A stretch of 64,000 nucleotides of DNA. Source: Mycobacterium asiaticum. GTDB lineage: Bacteria; Actinomycetota; Actinomycetes; Mycobacteriales; Mycobacteriaceae. The notes below the pieces were generated by a model. It was not told the DNA's origin. It saw only the letters and a list, made by a program, of their open reading frames with translations, and searched no databases. The first letter of the stretch is position 1. Each line of letters begins with the position of its first letter. The position numbers and the translations under genes were made by a program. The stretch is taken from positions 124,001 to 188,000 of the forward strand of contig NZ_LZMH01000082.1 of the NCBI RefSeq assembly GCF_001673635.1, in the 5' to 3' direction. This document shows positions 24,247-32,441 of the stretch, piece after piece.

Positions 24247-25626
24247 TCACACCACCAGCGACAGCGGTCCCCGCGTCGGAGGGTTCCTGCGCCGCTTACT
24301 GATTCGTACCAGGCGGGCCACCGCGTTTTCGATCCCCCGGGCCAATTGGTCGACATCGGCGGCCACCTCGTAGTCGGCGAGAATGCCGAAGTACAGGTAA
24401 TCGGCATAGCTGAGCATCGCCACACCGGTCCGCAGGTCCAAAGCCAGCGGCGGCACCGGGTACACCCCCACCACTTCCTTGTTCATGAATCGCAGCGGTC
24501 GGCGTGGCCCGGGCACATTGGTCGCGACCGTCACCACGCTGCGCTGCGGCAACCGCATCAGCAAGCCGACCGTCCAGGCCGTCAACACGAACGGGATCCG
24601 GTTACTCAGGGACAGCAGCACATTGCCCGCCTGTCGTTGGCCGCTGGACTTCACCCGGCGCAACCGGGCGTGCACGGTGCGCAACCGCTGCACCGGATTG
24701 TCCTCATCCACCGGAAGGCTCGGCAGCATCAGCGACACGCGGTTGTCGGTCTTGTCGGATGCGTCCGCAGACCGGACCGAAACGGGCACCAATGTCCGCA
24801 ACGAATCCGCCAGGGGCTGCTGGCCGCGTTCGATCATGATATTGCGGTAGCTCTCGGTGATCGCCGCCAGCGCAACGTCATTGACGGTGACCTGAAAGGT
24901 CTTGGCGACCAGGTCGATATCGGCCATCGCGACCCGGGCGCCGCTGAACCGGCGCAGGTCACTGAGCGGGCCGGTCAGCGCAGACGACGCCGGGCTGAGC
25001 AGGCCGGCGGCGAGTTCGCCCGCACCCTGCGCGGCCCGGACGATGCCGGCCGTCACGGCGGCTGACGCGTTGATCAGCCCGCCGAGCAGCGACGTGCGCT
25101 CGGACACAGGCTTTTCGGGTTCGTGGGCGGCTCGTACGTGATCGGCGAAACTTGCCACGCCGTCGTCGCACAAGCCGGTCAGCATGTGGGTGGCCGCGAT
25201 GCCATCAGCCATGCAGTGGTGCACTTTGGTCAGCATCGCCCAGCGGTCGTCGGCGAGCCCTTCGATAACCCACACCTCCCACAAGGGTCGATCCCGGTCC
25301 AGACGCCTTGCCATCACATCGGCGATCAGCCCGAACAATTCGCGATCGCCGCCCGGCTGTGGCACTGCTGCGCGGTGCACGTGCCGTTCGAGATCGAAGT
25401 CGGGGTCGTCCACCCAGTCCGGTGCCCCGAAGTCCAACGGATGCAGCCGCAGACGCTGCCCCAGCCGCGGACAGCTGCCGATCCGTTGGGCGAAGGTTGA
25501 CATCAACGTTTTCTGCTCGGGCACCGGTCCTTCGATGACGGCGATCCCGCCGATGGCAAGGCTGACCCGCGGATTGGTGTCTTCGGCTTTGAGGAATCCG
25601 GCGTCCAGCGTGGTCAGGTGCTCCAT
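24247..25626 (-). CDS. tgs1: Triacylglycerol synthase Tgs1 (WS/DGAT)
   Basis: 459 residues from ATG 25626 (MEHLTTLDAGFLKAED, the Tgs1 N-terminus). The acyltransferase motif HHCMADG (HHxxxDG) is at ~residues 133-139. The conserved DNRVSLMLPSLPVDEDNP, VVTVATNVPGPRRPL (NVPGP) and the C-terminal SYADYLYFGILADYEVAADVDQLARGIE follow. It esterifies diacylglycerol with acyl-CoA to make storage triacylglycerol during dormancy. It is divergent from the Rv3131-like gene across a DosR box at 25660, and its stop overlaps the truncated globin. Confidence 0.95.
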   Translation of the reverse strand: MEHLTTLDAGFLKAEDTNPRVSLAIGGIAVIEGPVPEQKTLMSTFAQRIGSCPRLGQRLRLHPLDFGAPDWVDDPDFDLERHVHRAAVPQPGGDRELFGLIADVMARRLDRDRPLWEVWVIEGLADDRWAMLTKVHHCMADGIAATHMLTGLCDDGVASFADHVRAAHEPEKPVSERTSLLGGLINASAAVTAGIVRAAQGAGELAAGLLSPASSALTGPLSDLRRFSGARVAMADIDLVAKTFQVTVNDVALAAITESYRNIMIERGQQPLADSLRTLVPVSVRSADASDKTDNRVSLMLPSLPVDEDNPVQRLRTVHARLRRVKSSGQRQAGNVLLSLSNRIPFVLTAWTVGLLMRLPQRSVVTVATNVPGPRRPLRFMNKEVVGVYPVPPLALDLRTGVAMLSYADYLYFGILADYEVAADVDQLARGIENAVARLVRISKRRRNPPTRGPLSLVV

Positions 25627-25659
25627 GGGTATCACTATTCGCGGGCGGGATCGGCCAGA

Positions 25660-25679
25660 GCAGGGCCAAAAGTCCCACG
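25660..25679. promoter_or_regulatory. DosR box between tgs1 and the Rv3131-like gene
   Basis: Reads GCAGGGCCAAAAGTCCCACG. The core GGGCC-AAA-AGTCCC matches the DosR half-sites. It lies 33 bases before tgs1 on one side and 91 bases before the Rv3131-like gene on the other, the same arrangement as in M. tuberculosis. A weaker second candidate (CAGGGCTTACTGCCCTG, within 25683-25702) follows and may be a co-operative site. Confidence 0.65.
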
Positions 25680-25770
25680 CTGCCAGGGCTTACTGCCCTG
25701 CCGCAGCGCCGGCCGGTGAACGATCCTGGAAGGCATGACCACCGTCATCGATAGAAAGGGCCCGGCACCG

Positions 25771-26769
25771 ATGAGCGCCCAATTCCCGGATGCCGGCACG
25801 CTGCGGACGGTCCTGACTCTAACCACCCGCGCGCCCTCGATCCACAACACCCAACCGTGGCGCTGGCGGGTCGGCAGCGCGCGGTTGGACCTGTTCACCG
25901 AACCCGACATGCAGTTGCGCAACACCGACCCGGACGGCCGCGACCTGATCATCAGTTGCGGGGTGGCGCTGCACCACTGCGTCGTCGCGCTGGCCTCAAT
26001 GGGCTGGCACGCCAAGATAAGTCGTTTCCCCGACGAGACCGACCCCCGCCACCTGGCCACCATCGAAACCGTGCCGCTGAACCCCGATCCGGCCGACATC
26101 GCCCTGGCCGCGGCCATCCCGCGGCGGCGCACCGACCGGCGCGCCTACAGCTCGTGGCCGGTGCCGGGCGGCGACATCGGGCAGATGGCGGCCCGAGCGG
26201 CTCGCGCCGGGGTCATGCTGCGCCAGGTCGAAGCGCTGGACCGAATGCGAGACATCGTGGCGCGCGCCGTCCTCGACCATGCCTCCGACGACGCCTACAT
26301 GCGCGAACTCACCACCTGGAGTGGGCGTTACGGTGCGGTAGCGGGCGTTCCGGCGCGTAGCGCGCCGCCGTCGGAGCCCACTGCCCCGATCCCCGGTCGG
26401 CTGTTCGCCGGGCCCGGCCTGGCCCAGCCGTCCGGCATCTCCCCGGCCGACGACAGCGGCGCCATCCTGGCCCTGGGCACCGATCGGGACGACCGGCTGT
26501 CCCGGCTGCGGGCGGGCGAGGCGACCAGCATCGTTCTGCTGACCGCCACCGCCATGGGGCTGGCGTGCTGTCCGATCACCGAGCCCCTCGAACTTCCCCA
26601 GACGCGTGACGCGGTGCGGGCAGATGTGTTCGGCGGCAGCGGTTTCCCGCAGATGCTGTTGCGGGTGGGCTGGGCTCCGATCAACGCCGATCCGCTGCCG
26701 GCGACGCCCCGGCGTGCGCTGGATCAGGTCGTCGAATGGCCCGCCTCGCTATTGGAGGAGCGGCGCTGA
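25771..26769 (+). CDS. Nitroreductase-fold dormancy protein (Rv3131-like)
   Basis: 332 residues from ATG 25771 with GAAAGGG ten bases upstream; an ATG at 25735 would add 12. It closely follows Rv3131: TLTTRAPSIHNTQPWRWRV, DPDGRDLIISCGVALHHCVVALASMGWHAK, AAIPRRRTDRRAYSSWPVPGGDI and AMGLACCPITEPLE. It is a paralogue of the Acg-like protein at 22405 (shared RAPSxHNxQPWRW and RRTDR motifs). FMN binding is likely and reductase activity uncertain. Its last 21 bases overlap the 3' end of dosS on the other strand. Confidence 0.93.
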   Translation: MSAQFPDAGTLRTVLTLTTRAPSIHNTQPWRWRVGSARLDLFTEPDMQLRNTDPDGRDLIISCGVALHHCVVALASMGWHAKISRFPDETDPRHLATIETVPLNPDPADIALAAAIPRRRTDRRAYSSWPVPGGDIGQMAARAARAGVMLRQVEALDRMRDIVARAVLDHASDDAYMRELTTWSGRYGAVAGVPARSAPPSEPTAPIPGRLFAGPGLAQPSGISPADDSGAILALGTDRDDRLSRLRAGEATSIVLLTATAMGLACCPITEPLELPQTRDAVRADVFGGSGFPQMLLRVGWAPINADPLPATPRRALDQVVEWPASLLEERR

Positions 26770-28455
26770 CCAGCGCAGCAATGTTCCACCGGCGGGCGCC
26801 TTCTCGAATGCGAACTCACCGCCCACCTCCTCGGCCCGGCGCCGCAGGTTCGTCAGGCCGCTGCCGGTGAACTCACCGGGCATCCCGCACCCGTTGTCGC
26901 TGACCTCGATGCACAGGTCGTCCTCGACCCGAATGCGCACCGTCAACGTGCTGGCGTGGGCGTGCCGGGCGGCGTTGCTGACCGCCTCCCGCACCACCGC
27001 CTCGGCATGATCGGCCAACGAACTGTCGACCACCGACAACGGACCGATGTACTGCACCGTGGTGCGCAACCCCGAGCCGGCGAACTGCCCCACGGCCGCA
27101 TCGATGCGCTGCCGCAACCGGGTGATGCCCTGCGCGGCGCCGTGCAGATCGAAGATGGTGGTCCGGATTTCCTGGATGACCGCCTGAAGGTCATCCACCG
27201 CCTCCGAAAGGCGTTGCTGCACTTGCGGTTCGCGGGCCCGGGCCACCGCGCCCTGCAGCGACAGACCCACCGCGAACAACCGCTGAATCACGTGGTCGTG
27301 CAAGTCCCGGGCGATGCGGTCGCGATCGGTCATGACGTCGAGTTCACGCATCTGGCGTTGTGAGGTCGCCAACTGCAGGGCCAGCGCGGCCTGGTCGGCG
27401 AACCCGGCCATCATCTCGAGTTGTTCGTCGGTGAACGAACCAGGACTGCCGGCGCGCAACACCACGACGACCCCGGCCACGGTCTCGCCGGTACGCAGCG
27501 GCAACACCAGCACACCGTCGGCCGCCCCCTCGATGCCCGGCAGGTCCAACTGGTCGATCTGGCGCGGCACGCTGTTGGCGAATACTTCGCCCAGCGGGGT
27601 CCCGGTAATCGGGATGATCTGGCCGGCAACCGGTTTCGTCGCCACCCCGACCGTCTCGATAACCAGCAACTCGGCCAATTCGGCGGCCGGTGTGCTCTGG
27701 TCGAGCGGAACGGCCACCAAGGCGGCGTCGGCGGCGGTCAATTTGACCGCCTGCTCACCGACGAGCCGGAACACAGTAGTCGGCTCGGTGCCGGACAGCA
27801 GTTCGGTCGCGATGTCGCGAGTTGCCTCGATCCAGGATTGCCGCGCCTTGGCCTGTTGGTAGAGCCGGGCATTGGCGATGGCGATGCCCGCCGCGGCCGC
27901 CAGCGCCTGCACCAAGACTTCGTCGTCGTCACTGAACGCTTGACCGTTGAGTTTGTCGGTGAGGTACAGGGTGCCGAACGCTTCGTCACGGACCCGAACC
28001 GGCACCCCGAGGAACGTGCGCATCGGCGGATGGTGCGGCGGGAAACCCACCGAGGCCGGGTGCAGTGAAATATCATCCAGGCGAAGAGCTTTGGGCTCGT
28101 CGATCACCACACCGATGACGCCCAGCCCCTCGGGTAAATGCCCGATGCGGCCGACGGTTTCCTGATCGATGCCCTCGTGGATGAATTGCAGCACCCGGTT
28201 GTCCCGGTCGTGCACCTCCAGCGCGCCGTAGCGCGCGTCGACGAGGATCGTGGCCGAATGCACGATCGTGCGCAGTGTTTCGTCGAGTTCGAGTCCCGAC
28301 GTCACCACGAGCATCGCGTCGAGCAAACCGTCCAGGCGGTCGCGTCCCTCGACGATCTGCTCCACCCGGTCCTGCACCTCGACCAGCAGTTCGCGCAGCC
28401 GCAGTTGGGAGAGCGTGTGGCGCAGCGGTCCCAGGCCCGCGTCTTCGGTTGTCAT
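26749..28455 (-). CDS. dosS: Haem-based redox/NO/CO/hypoxia sensor histidine kinase DosS (DevS)
   Basis: 568 residues from ATG 28455, which overlaps the dosR stop by ATGA. Two N-terminal GAF domains (~60-200, 225-365). GAF-A keeps the haem ligand His (PPHHPPMRTFLG, ~residue 142) and the distal-pocket Tyr (TLYLTDK, ~164) known from M. tuberculosis DosS. Then a HisKA_3 dimerisation helix with the phospho-acceptor in IARDLHDHVIQRLFAVG (~386), and the HATPase_c N and G boxes (EAVSNAARHAHAS, VSDNGCGMPG, GSGLTNLRRRAEEVGGEF). Haem-bound O2 silences it; NO, CO or loss of O2 activates it. It phosphorylates DosR. Confidence 0.97.
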   Translation of the reverse strand: MTTEDAGLGPLRHTLSQLRLRELLVEVQDRVEQIVEGRDRLDGLLDAMLVVTSGLELDETLRTIVHSATILVDARYGALEVHDRDNRVLQFIHEGIDQETVGRIGHLPEGLGVIGVVIDEPKALRLDDISLHPASVGFPPHHPPMRTFLGVPVRVRDEAFGTLYLTDKLNGQAFSDDDEVLVQALAAAAGIAIANARLYQQAKARQSWIEATRDIATELLSGTEPTTVFRLVGEQAVKLTAADAALVAVPLDQSTPAAELAELLVIETVGVATKPVAGQIIPITGTPLGEVFANSVPRQIDQLDLPGIEGAADGVLVLPLRTGETVAGVVVVLRAGSPGSFTDEQLEMMAGFADQAALALQLATSQRQMRELDVMTDRDRIARDLHDHVIQRLFAVGLSLQGAVARAREPQVQQRLSEAVDDLQAVIQEIRTTIFDLHGAAQGITRLRQRIDAAVGQFAGSGLRTTVQYIGPLSVVDSSLADHAEAVVREAVSNAARHAHASTLTVRIRVEDDLCIEVSDNGCGMPGEFTGSGLTNLRRRAEEVGGEFAFEKAPAGGTLLRWSAPLLQ

Positions 28456-29105
28456 CGCCACTCACTCGATGGCCGTGTTCGCTTCAACTCCGTTGCGAAT
28501 ACGGCTGCTTGGGTCCGCCGCTCCATGCCCAGCTTCGCCAGCAGCCGGGACACATAGTTCTTCACGGTCTTCTCGGCCAAGAACATCCGGTCCGCGATCT
28601 GTTTGTTGGTCAGGCCCTCGCTCAGCAGACCGAGCAGCGTGCGCTCCTGTTCGGTGAGGCCCGACAACGGGTCGGGTTTCTCGGTGGCGTCGCGAAGCCG
28701 CGACATCAGGGCGGCCGCGGCGCGATTGTCCAGCAGTGACCGCCCAGCGCCGACATCCTTGACCGCCCGCGCGAGTTCCATCCCCTTGATGTCCTTGACG
28801 ACGTACCCGCTGGCACCGGCCAGGATCGCATCCAGCATCGCCTCGTCCGAGGTGTACGACGTCAGGATCAGGCAGCGCAGTTCGGGCATGCGAGACAGCA
28901 GATCTCGGCACAGTTCGATGCCGTTGCCGTCGGGCAGGCGGACATCGAGAACGGCCACATCCGGGTTCGCCGCCGGGATGCGGGACATCGCTTCGGCTAC
29001 CGAGCCAGCCTCACCGACCACGTCGAGCTCGGGATCGGCGCCCAGCAAGTCGATCAGGCCGCGCCGCACCACCTCGTGGTCATCGACCAAGAAGACTTTT
29101 ACCAA
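28452..29105 (-). CDS. dosR: Dormancy response regulator DosR (DevR)
   Basis: 217 residues from TTG 29105. CAGGAG lies seven bases upstream and the sequence from MVKVFLVDDHEVVRRGL is almost that of M. tuberculosis DosR. Receiver domain with the acidic pair Asp8-Asp9, phospho-acceptor Asp54 (VAVLDVRLPDG) and conserved Lys104 (VVKDIKG). The C-terminal LuxR/NarL helix-turn-helix is LTEQERTLLGLLSEGLTNKQIADRMFLAEKTVKNYVSRLLAKLG. It binds the 20-bp Dos boxes and switches on the hypoxia/NO regulon. It is co-transcribed with the upstream universal stress gene and dosS. Confidence 0.98.
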   Translation of the reverse strand: MVKVFLVDDHEVVRRGLIDLLGADPELDVVGEAGSVAEAMSRIPAANPDVAVLDVRLPDGNGIELCRDLLSRMPELRCLILTSYTSDEAMLDAILAGASGYVVKDIKGMELARAVKDVGAGRSLLDNRAAAALMSRLRDATEKPDPLSGLTEQERTLLGLLSEGLTNKQIADRMFLAEKTVKNYVSRLLAKLGMERRTQAAVFATELKRTRPSSEWR

Positions 29106-29127
29106 AGCACCACTCCTGACCAGCACC

Positions 29128-29916
29128 CTACAAGTTGGCGCACCGCACCGTAAGTACCGAGGACCCCGCGTTGTAGACGCTGCAGACCTGCGCGGCGTAG
29201 GCGTCGGTGACGAAAAGCTGGCCCGGTGCGCCTTGATCGGCCATGTACCGGAAACCGTGCCCGCGCACGATGGCAGGCTCGACGCGCACGTCCGGGTACA
29301 GCCGGGTCCAGCGAGCCAGACGCCGGTCCAATTGTGCTTGCGCACCGCCATTTTGAGCACCGGCGCCCGCCTGGACCGAGATCGCGCGCAACGGAACCTT
29401 GCGCAGCCGGGCCTCGTCGAATGCGTGTCGCAGCACGGCTCCATTGTCCACTTCCGCGACGACGCTGCTGACCCGCGGTTCGGCGACGCCGTCAGGTGAG
29501 CGGTGGATGACCGCGACCGGGCACAGCGACGATCCGGCGAGTGCGCCGGCCACGGAGCCCTGCCCGCAGCGGGCGTGATCCAGGCCGATCGAGCCGACGC
29601 AGATCATCAGCGCGGTTCTGGATTCCTGCAACAACTTGGCCAGCGGCTTGCCCCACAGGACTTCGGTTTCGACCTCGACATACCGGCCCGCCGACTCGAC
29701 CGCCCGGTAGGCGTCGTAGAGGGCCGAGCGGGCCGCGGCCTGAGGCGCTTCGATACCGCCGGCCCCGTCGGCGTGCGCGGCATCGACCACATAGACCAGT
29801 CGCAGCGGGACCTCGCGCTCGGCGGCCTCGTCGATGGCCCACAGCGCTGCATCCAGTGCCGCTTTGGACCCGTCGATACCGACGACGATTGCTGGACGTG
29901 ACTCGCGGTGGCCCAT
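29128..29916 (-). CDS. Universal stress protein, tandem-domain (Rv3134c-like)
   Basis: 262 residues from ATG 29916 with a perfect AAGGAGG upstream. Two Usp domains. The first starts AIVVGIDGSKAALDAALWAIDEA and has the G-x2-G-x9-S/T-like ATP-site remnant SIGLDHARCGQGSVAGALAGSSLCPVAVIH. The second is VSSVVAEVDNGAVLRHAFDEARLRKVPLRAISVQA...VLTVRCANL. In M. tuberculosis the equivalent gene heads the dosR-dosS transcript and carries the autoregulated Dos promoter. Here a DosR-like box is 84 bases upstream. The molecular function is unclear. Confidence 0.93.
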   Translation of the reverse strand: MGHRESRPAIVVGIDGSKAALDAALWAIDEAAEREVPLRLVYVVDAAHADGAGGIEAPQAAARSALYDAYRAVESAGRYVEVETEVLWGKPLAKLLQESRTALMICVGSIGLDHARCGQGSVAGALAGSSLCPVAVIHRSPDGVAEPRVSSVVAEVDNGAVLRHAFDEARLRKVPLRAISVQAGAGAQNGGAQAQLDRRLARWTRLYPDVRVEPAIVRGHGFRYMADQGAPGQLFVTDAYAAQVCSVYNAGSSVLTVRCANL

Positions 29917-30000
29917 CTTGGCCTCCTTACTTCGATCCCGTTCTATGCGTCCCACGCTATTGGCCGGCCAAACCGCCGCCCAGAGGCGATGGTCCCGGGA

Positions 30001-30020
30001 TCAGGGCCATAAGTCCCTAT
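30001..30020. promoter_or_regulatory. DosR box shared by the stress-protein/dosRS operon and norB
   Basis: Reads TCAGGGCCATAAGTCCCTAT: 14 of 20 matches to TTSGGGACTWWAGTCCCSAA by eye, with GGG and AGTCCC intact. It lies 84 bases before the stress-protein start (minus) and 87 bases before norB (plus). A TTGACA (30020-30025) directly abuts it on the norB side, and TAACGT follows 16 bases later, so bound DosR would sit at the -35 element. Confidence 0.65.
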
Positions 30021-30056
30021 TGACAAATAGCGTTGTAAAAATAACGTTGCGGGCGC

Positions 30057-30080
30057 ACCAGGTGAAAGCGCGTACCTGGT
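30057..30080. repeat. Inverted repeat in the norB leader
   Basis: Perfect 7-bp arms ACCAGGT and ACCTGGT separated by 10 bases, 28 bases before the norB start codon. It could be a local operator or a 5'-UTR hairpin; no regulator is identified. Confidence 0.35.
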
Positions 30081-30107
30081 GAGCATGCCCTGAGAGGAGT
30101 CCCTCCG

Positions 30108-32438
30108 ATGGCCCTTCAAGAAGTCTCTGAATCGCCTGATCCCGGCCACCCCTCGTCGGAGCCCCTGATCGGCAAAGGATGGATTCAGGGCGTCGCCCTG
30201 GTGATGATTTTTGGATTCTTGGTGATGGGGATCCTGGCATACCGGACCTACACGGCGGCCATGCCGATGCCGGACAAAGTCGTCACCGAGACGGGCCAGG
30301 TTTTGTTCACGCACGGCGACATCACGAAAGGCCAGGAGCTCTACCAGGCGCGCGGCCTGATGGAGTACGGATCGGTGCTGGGGCACGGGGCGTACCTGGG
30401 ACCCGACTACACCGCCGACTACCTTCGGATGGCCGCCGACGACGTTGCCGGTCAATTCCAGGCCGAAGGCGTCACCGAACCGCGTCAACGGGTGGTCACC
30501 GAATTCCGCACCAACCGCTACAACGCCGACACCAAAACGCTGGTGTTCACCAATCGCCAGGCCGCTGCATTCGGACGAATCCAGGACCATTACGCGGCGA
30601 CTTTCGGGGAGAACTCGACGAAATACGGCTTGCTGCCGCAATTGATCACCGATAAGACGCAGATCCGTCAGCTCACCGCATTCTTCGCCTGGACCGCGTG
30701 GGCGGCCGCGGCCGAACGACCCGGTCACAAGTACAGCTACACCAACAACTGGCCGGCCGAGCAACGCGTCGACAACGGCCCGACCGCGTCGGTGATCGTA
30801 TGGTCGGCGCTGTCGCTGATCGCCCTGTTGGGCGGCATCGGCGTCATGTTCGCCGTCTACGGACGCTGGAGCCAGAAGGTGGGCTGGCACGGCGCCGAGA
30901 CATCCACCCTGTCGTTCCGCCAGCCCGGCACGGTGAGCCTGACTCCCGCACAACGCGCTTGCATTTGGTTCTTCGCCGTTGTCGCGGTGCTGTTCCTGCT
31001 GCAAACGTTGCTGGGCGCGGCGGCCGAGCACTACCGGGCCGATCTGTCGACGTTCTTCGGCATCGACCTGGCCCGCGTACTGCCCTACAACCTGGCCCGC
31101 ACCTGGCACCTGCAGTTGGCTCTGTTTTGGACCGCGGCGGCCTTCCTGGCGGGCGGAATATTCCTGGTGCCGTTCATCGCTCGCCGCGAGCCGAAACGCC
31201 AGGCGCTGCTGGCCTACGTGCTGCTCGGGGCGGTTGCGGTGGTGGTGTTCGGCTCGCTGATCAGCGAGGCGCTGTCCATTTACGGCGTGATCCCCGAGGG
31301 CGGGTTGTTTTCCCAGCAGTGGGAGTATCTCGACCTGCCGCGACTGTGGCAGATCCTGTTGATCGTCGGGATGTTCGTGTGGATCGCGATCATCTGGCGC
31401 GGCATGCGTGCCCGGCTCAAGGGCGAGTCGAAGATGAATATGCCGTGGCTGTTCTTCTTCTCCGGGCTGGCAATTCCGGTGTTCTACACGGTGGGTCTGC
31501 TGGCCGGCAGCGACACCCATTACACGGTGGCCGACTTCTGGCGGTTCTGGGTGGTGCATCTGTGGGTCGAGGACTTCCTCGAGCTGTTCACCACGGTGAT
31601 GGTGGCCTACATGTTCGTGCTGCTGGGCGTGGTCCGCGAGCGGATCGCCCTGGGCGTGATCTTCCTGGACGTCATCCTGTACTCCGCGGGCGGCGTCATC
31701 GGCACCATGCACCATCTGTACTTCTCCGGGACTCCGGTGGAGCACATGGCGCTGGGTGCGTTCTTCTCGGCCGCCGAGGTCATTCCGCTGACCTTCCTGA
31801 CCGTCGAAGCATGGGCGTTCCTGCAGCTGGGCGCGCGCCAACAGACCGGCGACGCGAACCCCTTCCCGCACCGCTGGGCGGTCATGTTCCTTGTCGCCGT
31901 TGGCTTCTGGAACTTCCTGGGCGCCGGCATCTTTGGTTTCCTGATCAATCTTCCGGTGGTGTCCTACTACCAGATCGGCACCGCGCTGACGGCCAATCAC
32001 GGTCACGCGGCCATGATGGGCGTCTACGGAATGCTGGCCGTGGGGTTGGCAATGTTCGCGTTCCGCTACGCGATACCGGCCACCAAGTGGCCGGAGCGGC
32101 TGGCCCGAATCTCCTTCTGGTGCATGAACATCGGCTTGGCGTGGATGGTCTTCGTCACGCTGTTGCCACTCGGCGTGCTGCAGTTGTTCCATTCGGTCAA
32201 TGACGGCTACTTCGAGGCACGGTCGCTGGGCTACATCACCAAACCCGGCAATGCGGTGCTGGAATGGCTGCGGATGCCCGGTGACATCATCCTGATCGTC
32301 GGCGGTGTGCTGCCGTTCGTCTGGATCGCGTGGACCGCGCTGCGCCACTTCCGTTCCGGCACCACGGTCGAGGAACTGCCCGAGCACCCGCTCTACACCG
32401 AGAACACCGCGGCCCGGCCGGCGCCGGCGAAGGACTGA
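30108..32438 (+). CDS. norB: Quinol-dependent nitric oxide reductase (qNOR)
   Basis: 776 residues, the usual length for the single-subunit quinol enzyme. The N-terminal extension has the fused cytochrome-c-like region without a CxxCH haem motif (FTHGDITKGQELYQARGLMEYGSVLGHGAYLGPDYTADYL), followed by about 12 further membrane helices. Metal ligands are visible: ARTWHLQLALFW, WVVHLWVEDFLELF (His plus the Glu of the FeB site), GTMHHLYFSGTP (two FeB His) and NHGHAAMMGVYGM (haem HxH). It reduces two NO to N2O with menaquinol at the membrane. GAGAGGAG precedes the ATG. It is first gene of a three-gene operon divergent from the dos operon. Confidence 0.96.
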   Translation: MALQEVSESPDPGHPSSEPLIGKGWIQGVALVMIFGFLVMGILAYRTYTAAMPMPDKVVTETGQVLFTHGDITKGQELYQARGLMEYGSVLGHGAYLGPDYTADYLRMAADDVAGQFQAEGVTEPRQRVVTEFRTNRYNADTKTLVFTNRQAAAFGRIQDHYAATFGENSTKYGLLPQLITDKTQIRQLTAFFAWTAWAAAAERPGHKYSYTNNWPAEQRVDNGPTASVIVWSALSLIALLGGIGVMFAVYGRWSQKVGWHGAETSTLSFRQPGTVSLTPAQRACIWFFAVVAVLFLLQTLLGAAAEHYRADLSTFFGIDLARVLPYNLARTWHLQLALFWTAAAFLAGGIFLVPFIARREPKRQALLAYVLLGAVAVVVFGSLISEALSIYGVIPEGGLFSQQWEYLDLPRLWQILLIVGMFVWIAIIWRGMRARLKGESKMNMPWLFFFSGLAIPVFYTVGLLAGSDTHYTVADFWRFWVVHLWVEDFLELFTTVMVAYMFVLLGVVRERIALGVIFLDVILYSAGGVIGTMHHLYFSGTPVEHMALGAFFSAAEVIPLTFLTVEAWAFLQLGARQQTGDANPFPHRWAVMFLVAVGFWNFLGAGIFGFLINLPVVSYYQIGTALTANHGHAAMMGVYGMLAVGLAMFAFRYAIPATKWPERLARISFWCMNIGLAWMVFVTLLPLGVLQLFHSVNDGYFEARSLGYITKPGNAVLEWLRMPGDIILIVGGVLPFVWIAWTALRHFRSGTTVEELPEHPLYTENTAARPAPAKD

Positions 32439-32441
32439 CCG

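Noticed and set aside
30020..30040. FNR/NnrR-type site TTGACAAATAGCGTTGTAA before norB
   Set aside because: The arms are unequal (an extra G in the left one) and the spacing is wrong. The TTGACA is better explained as a -35 element.
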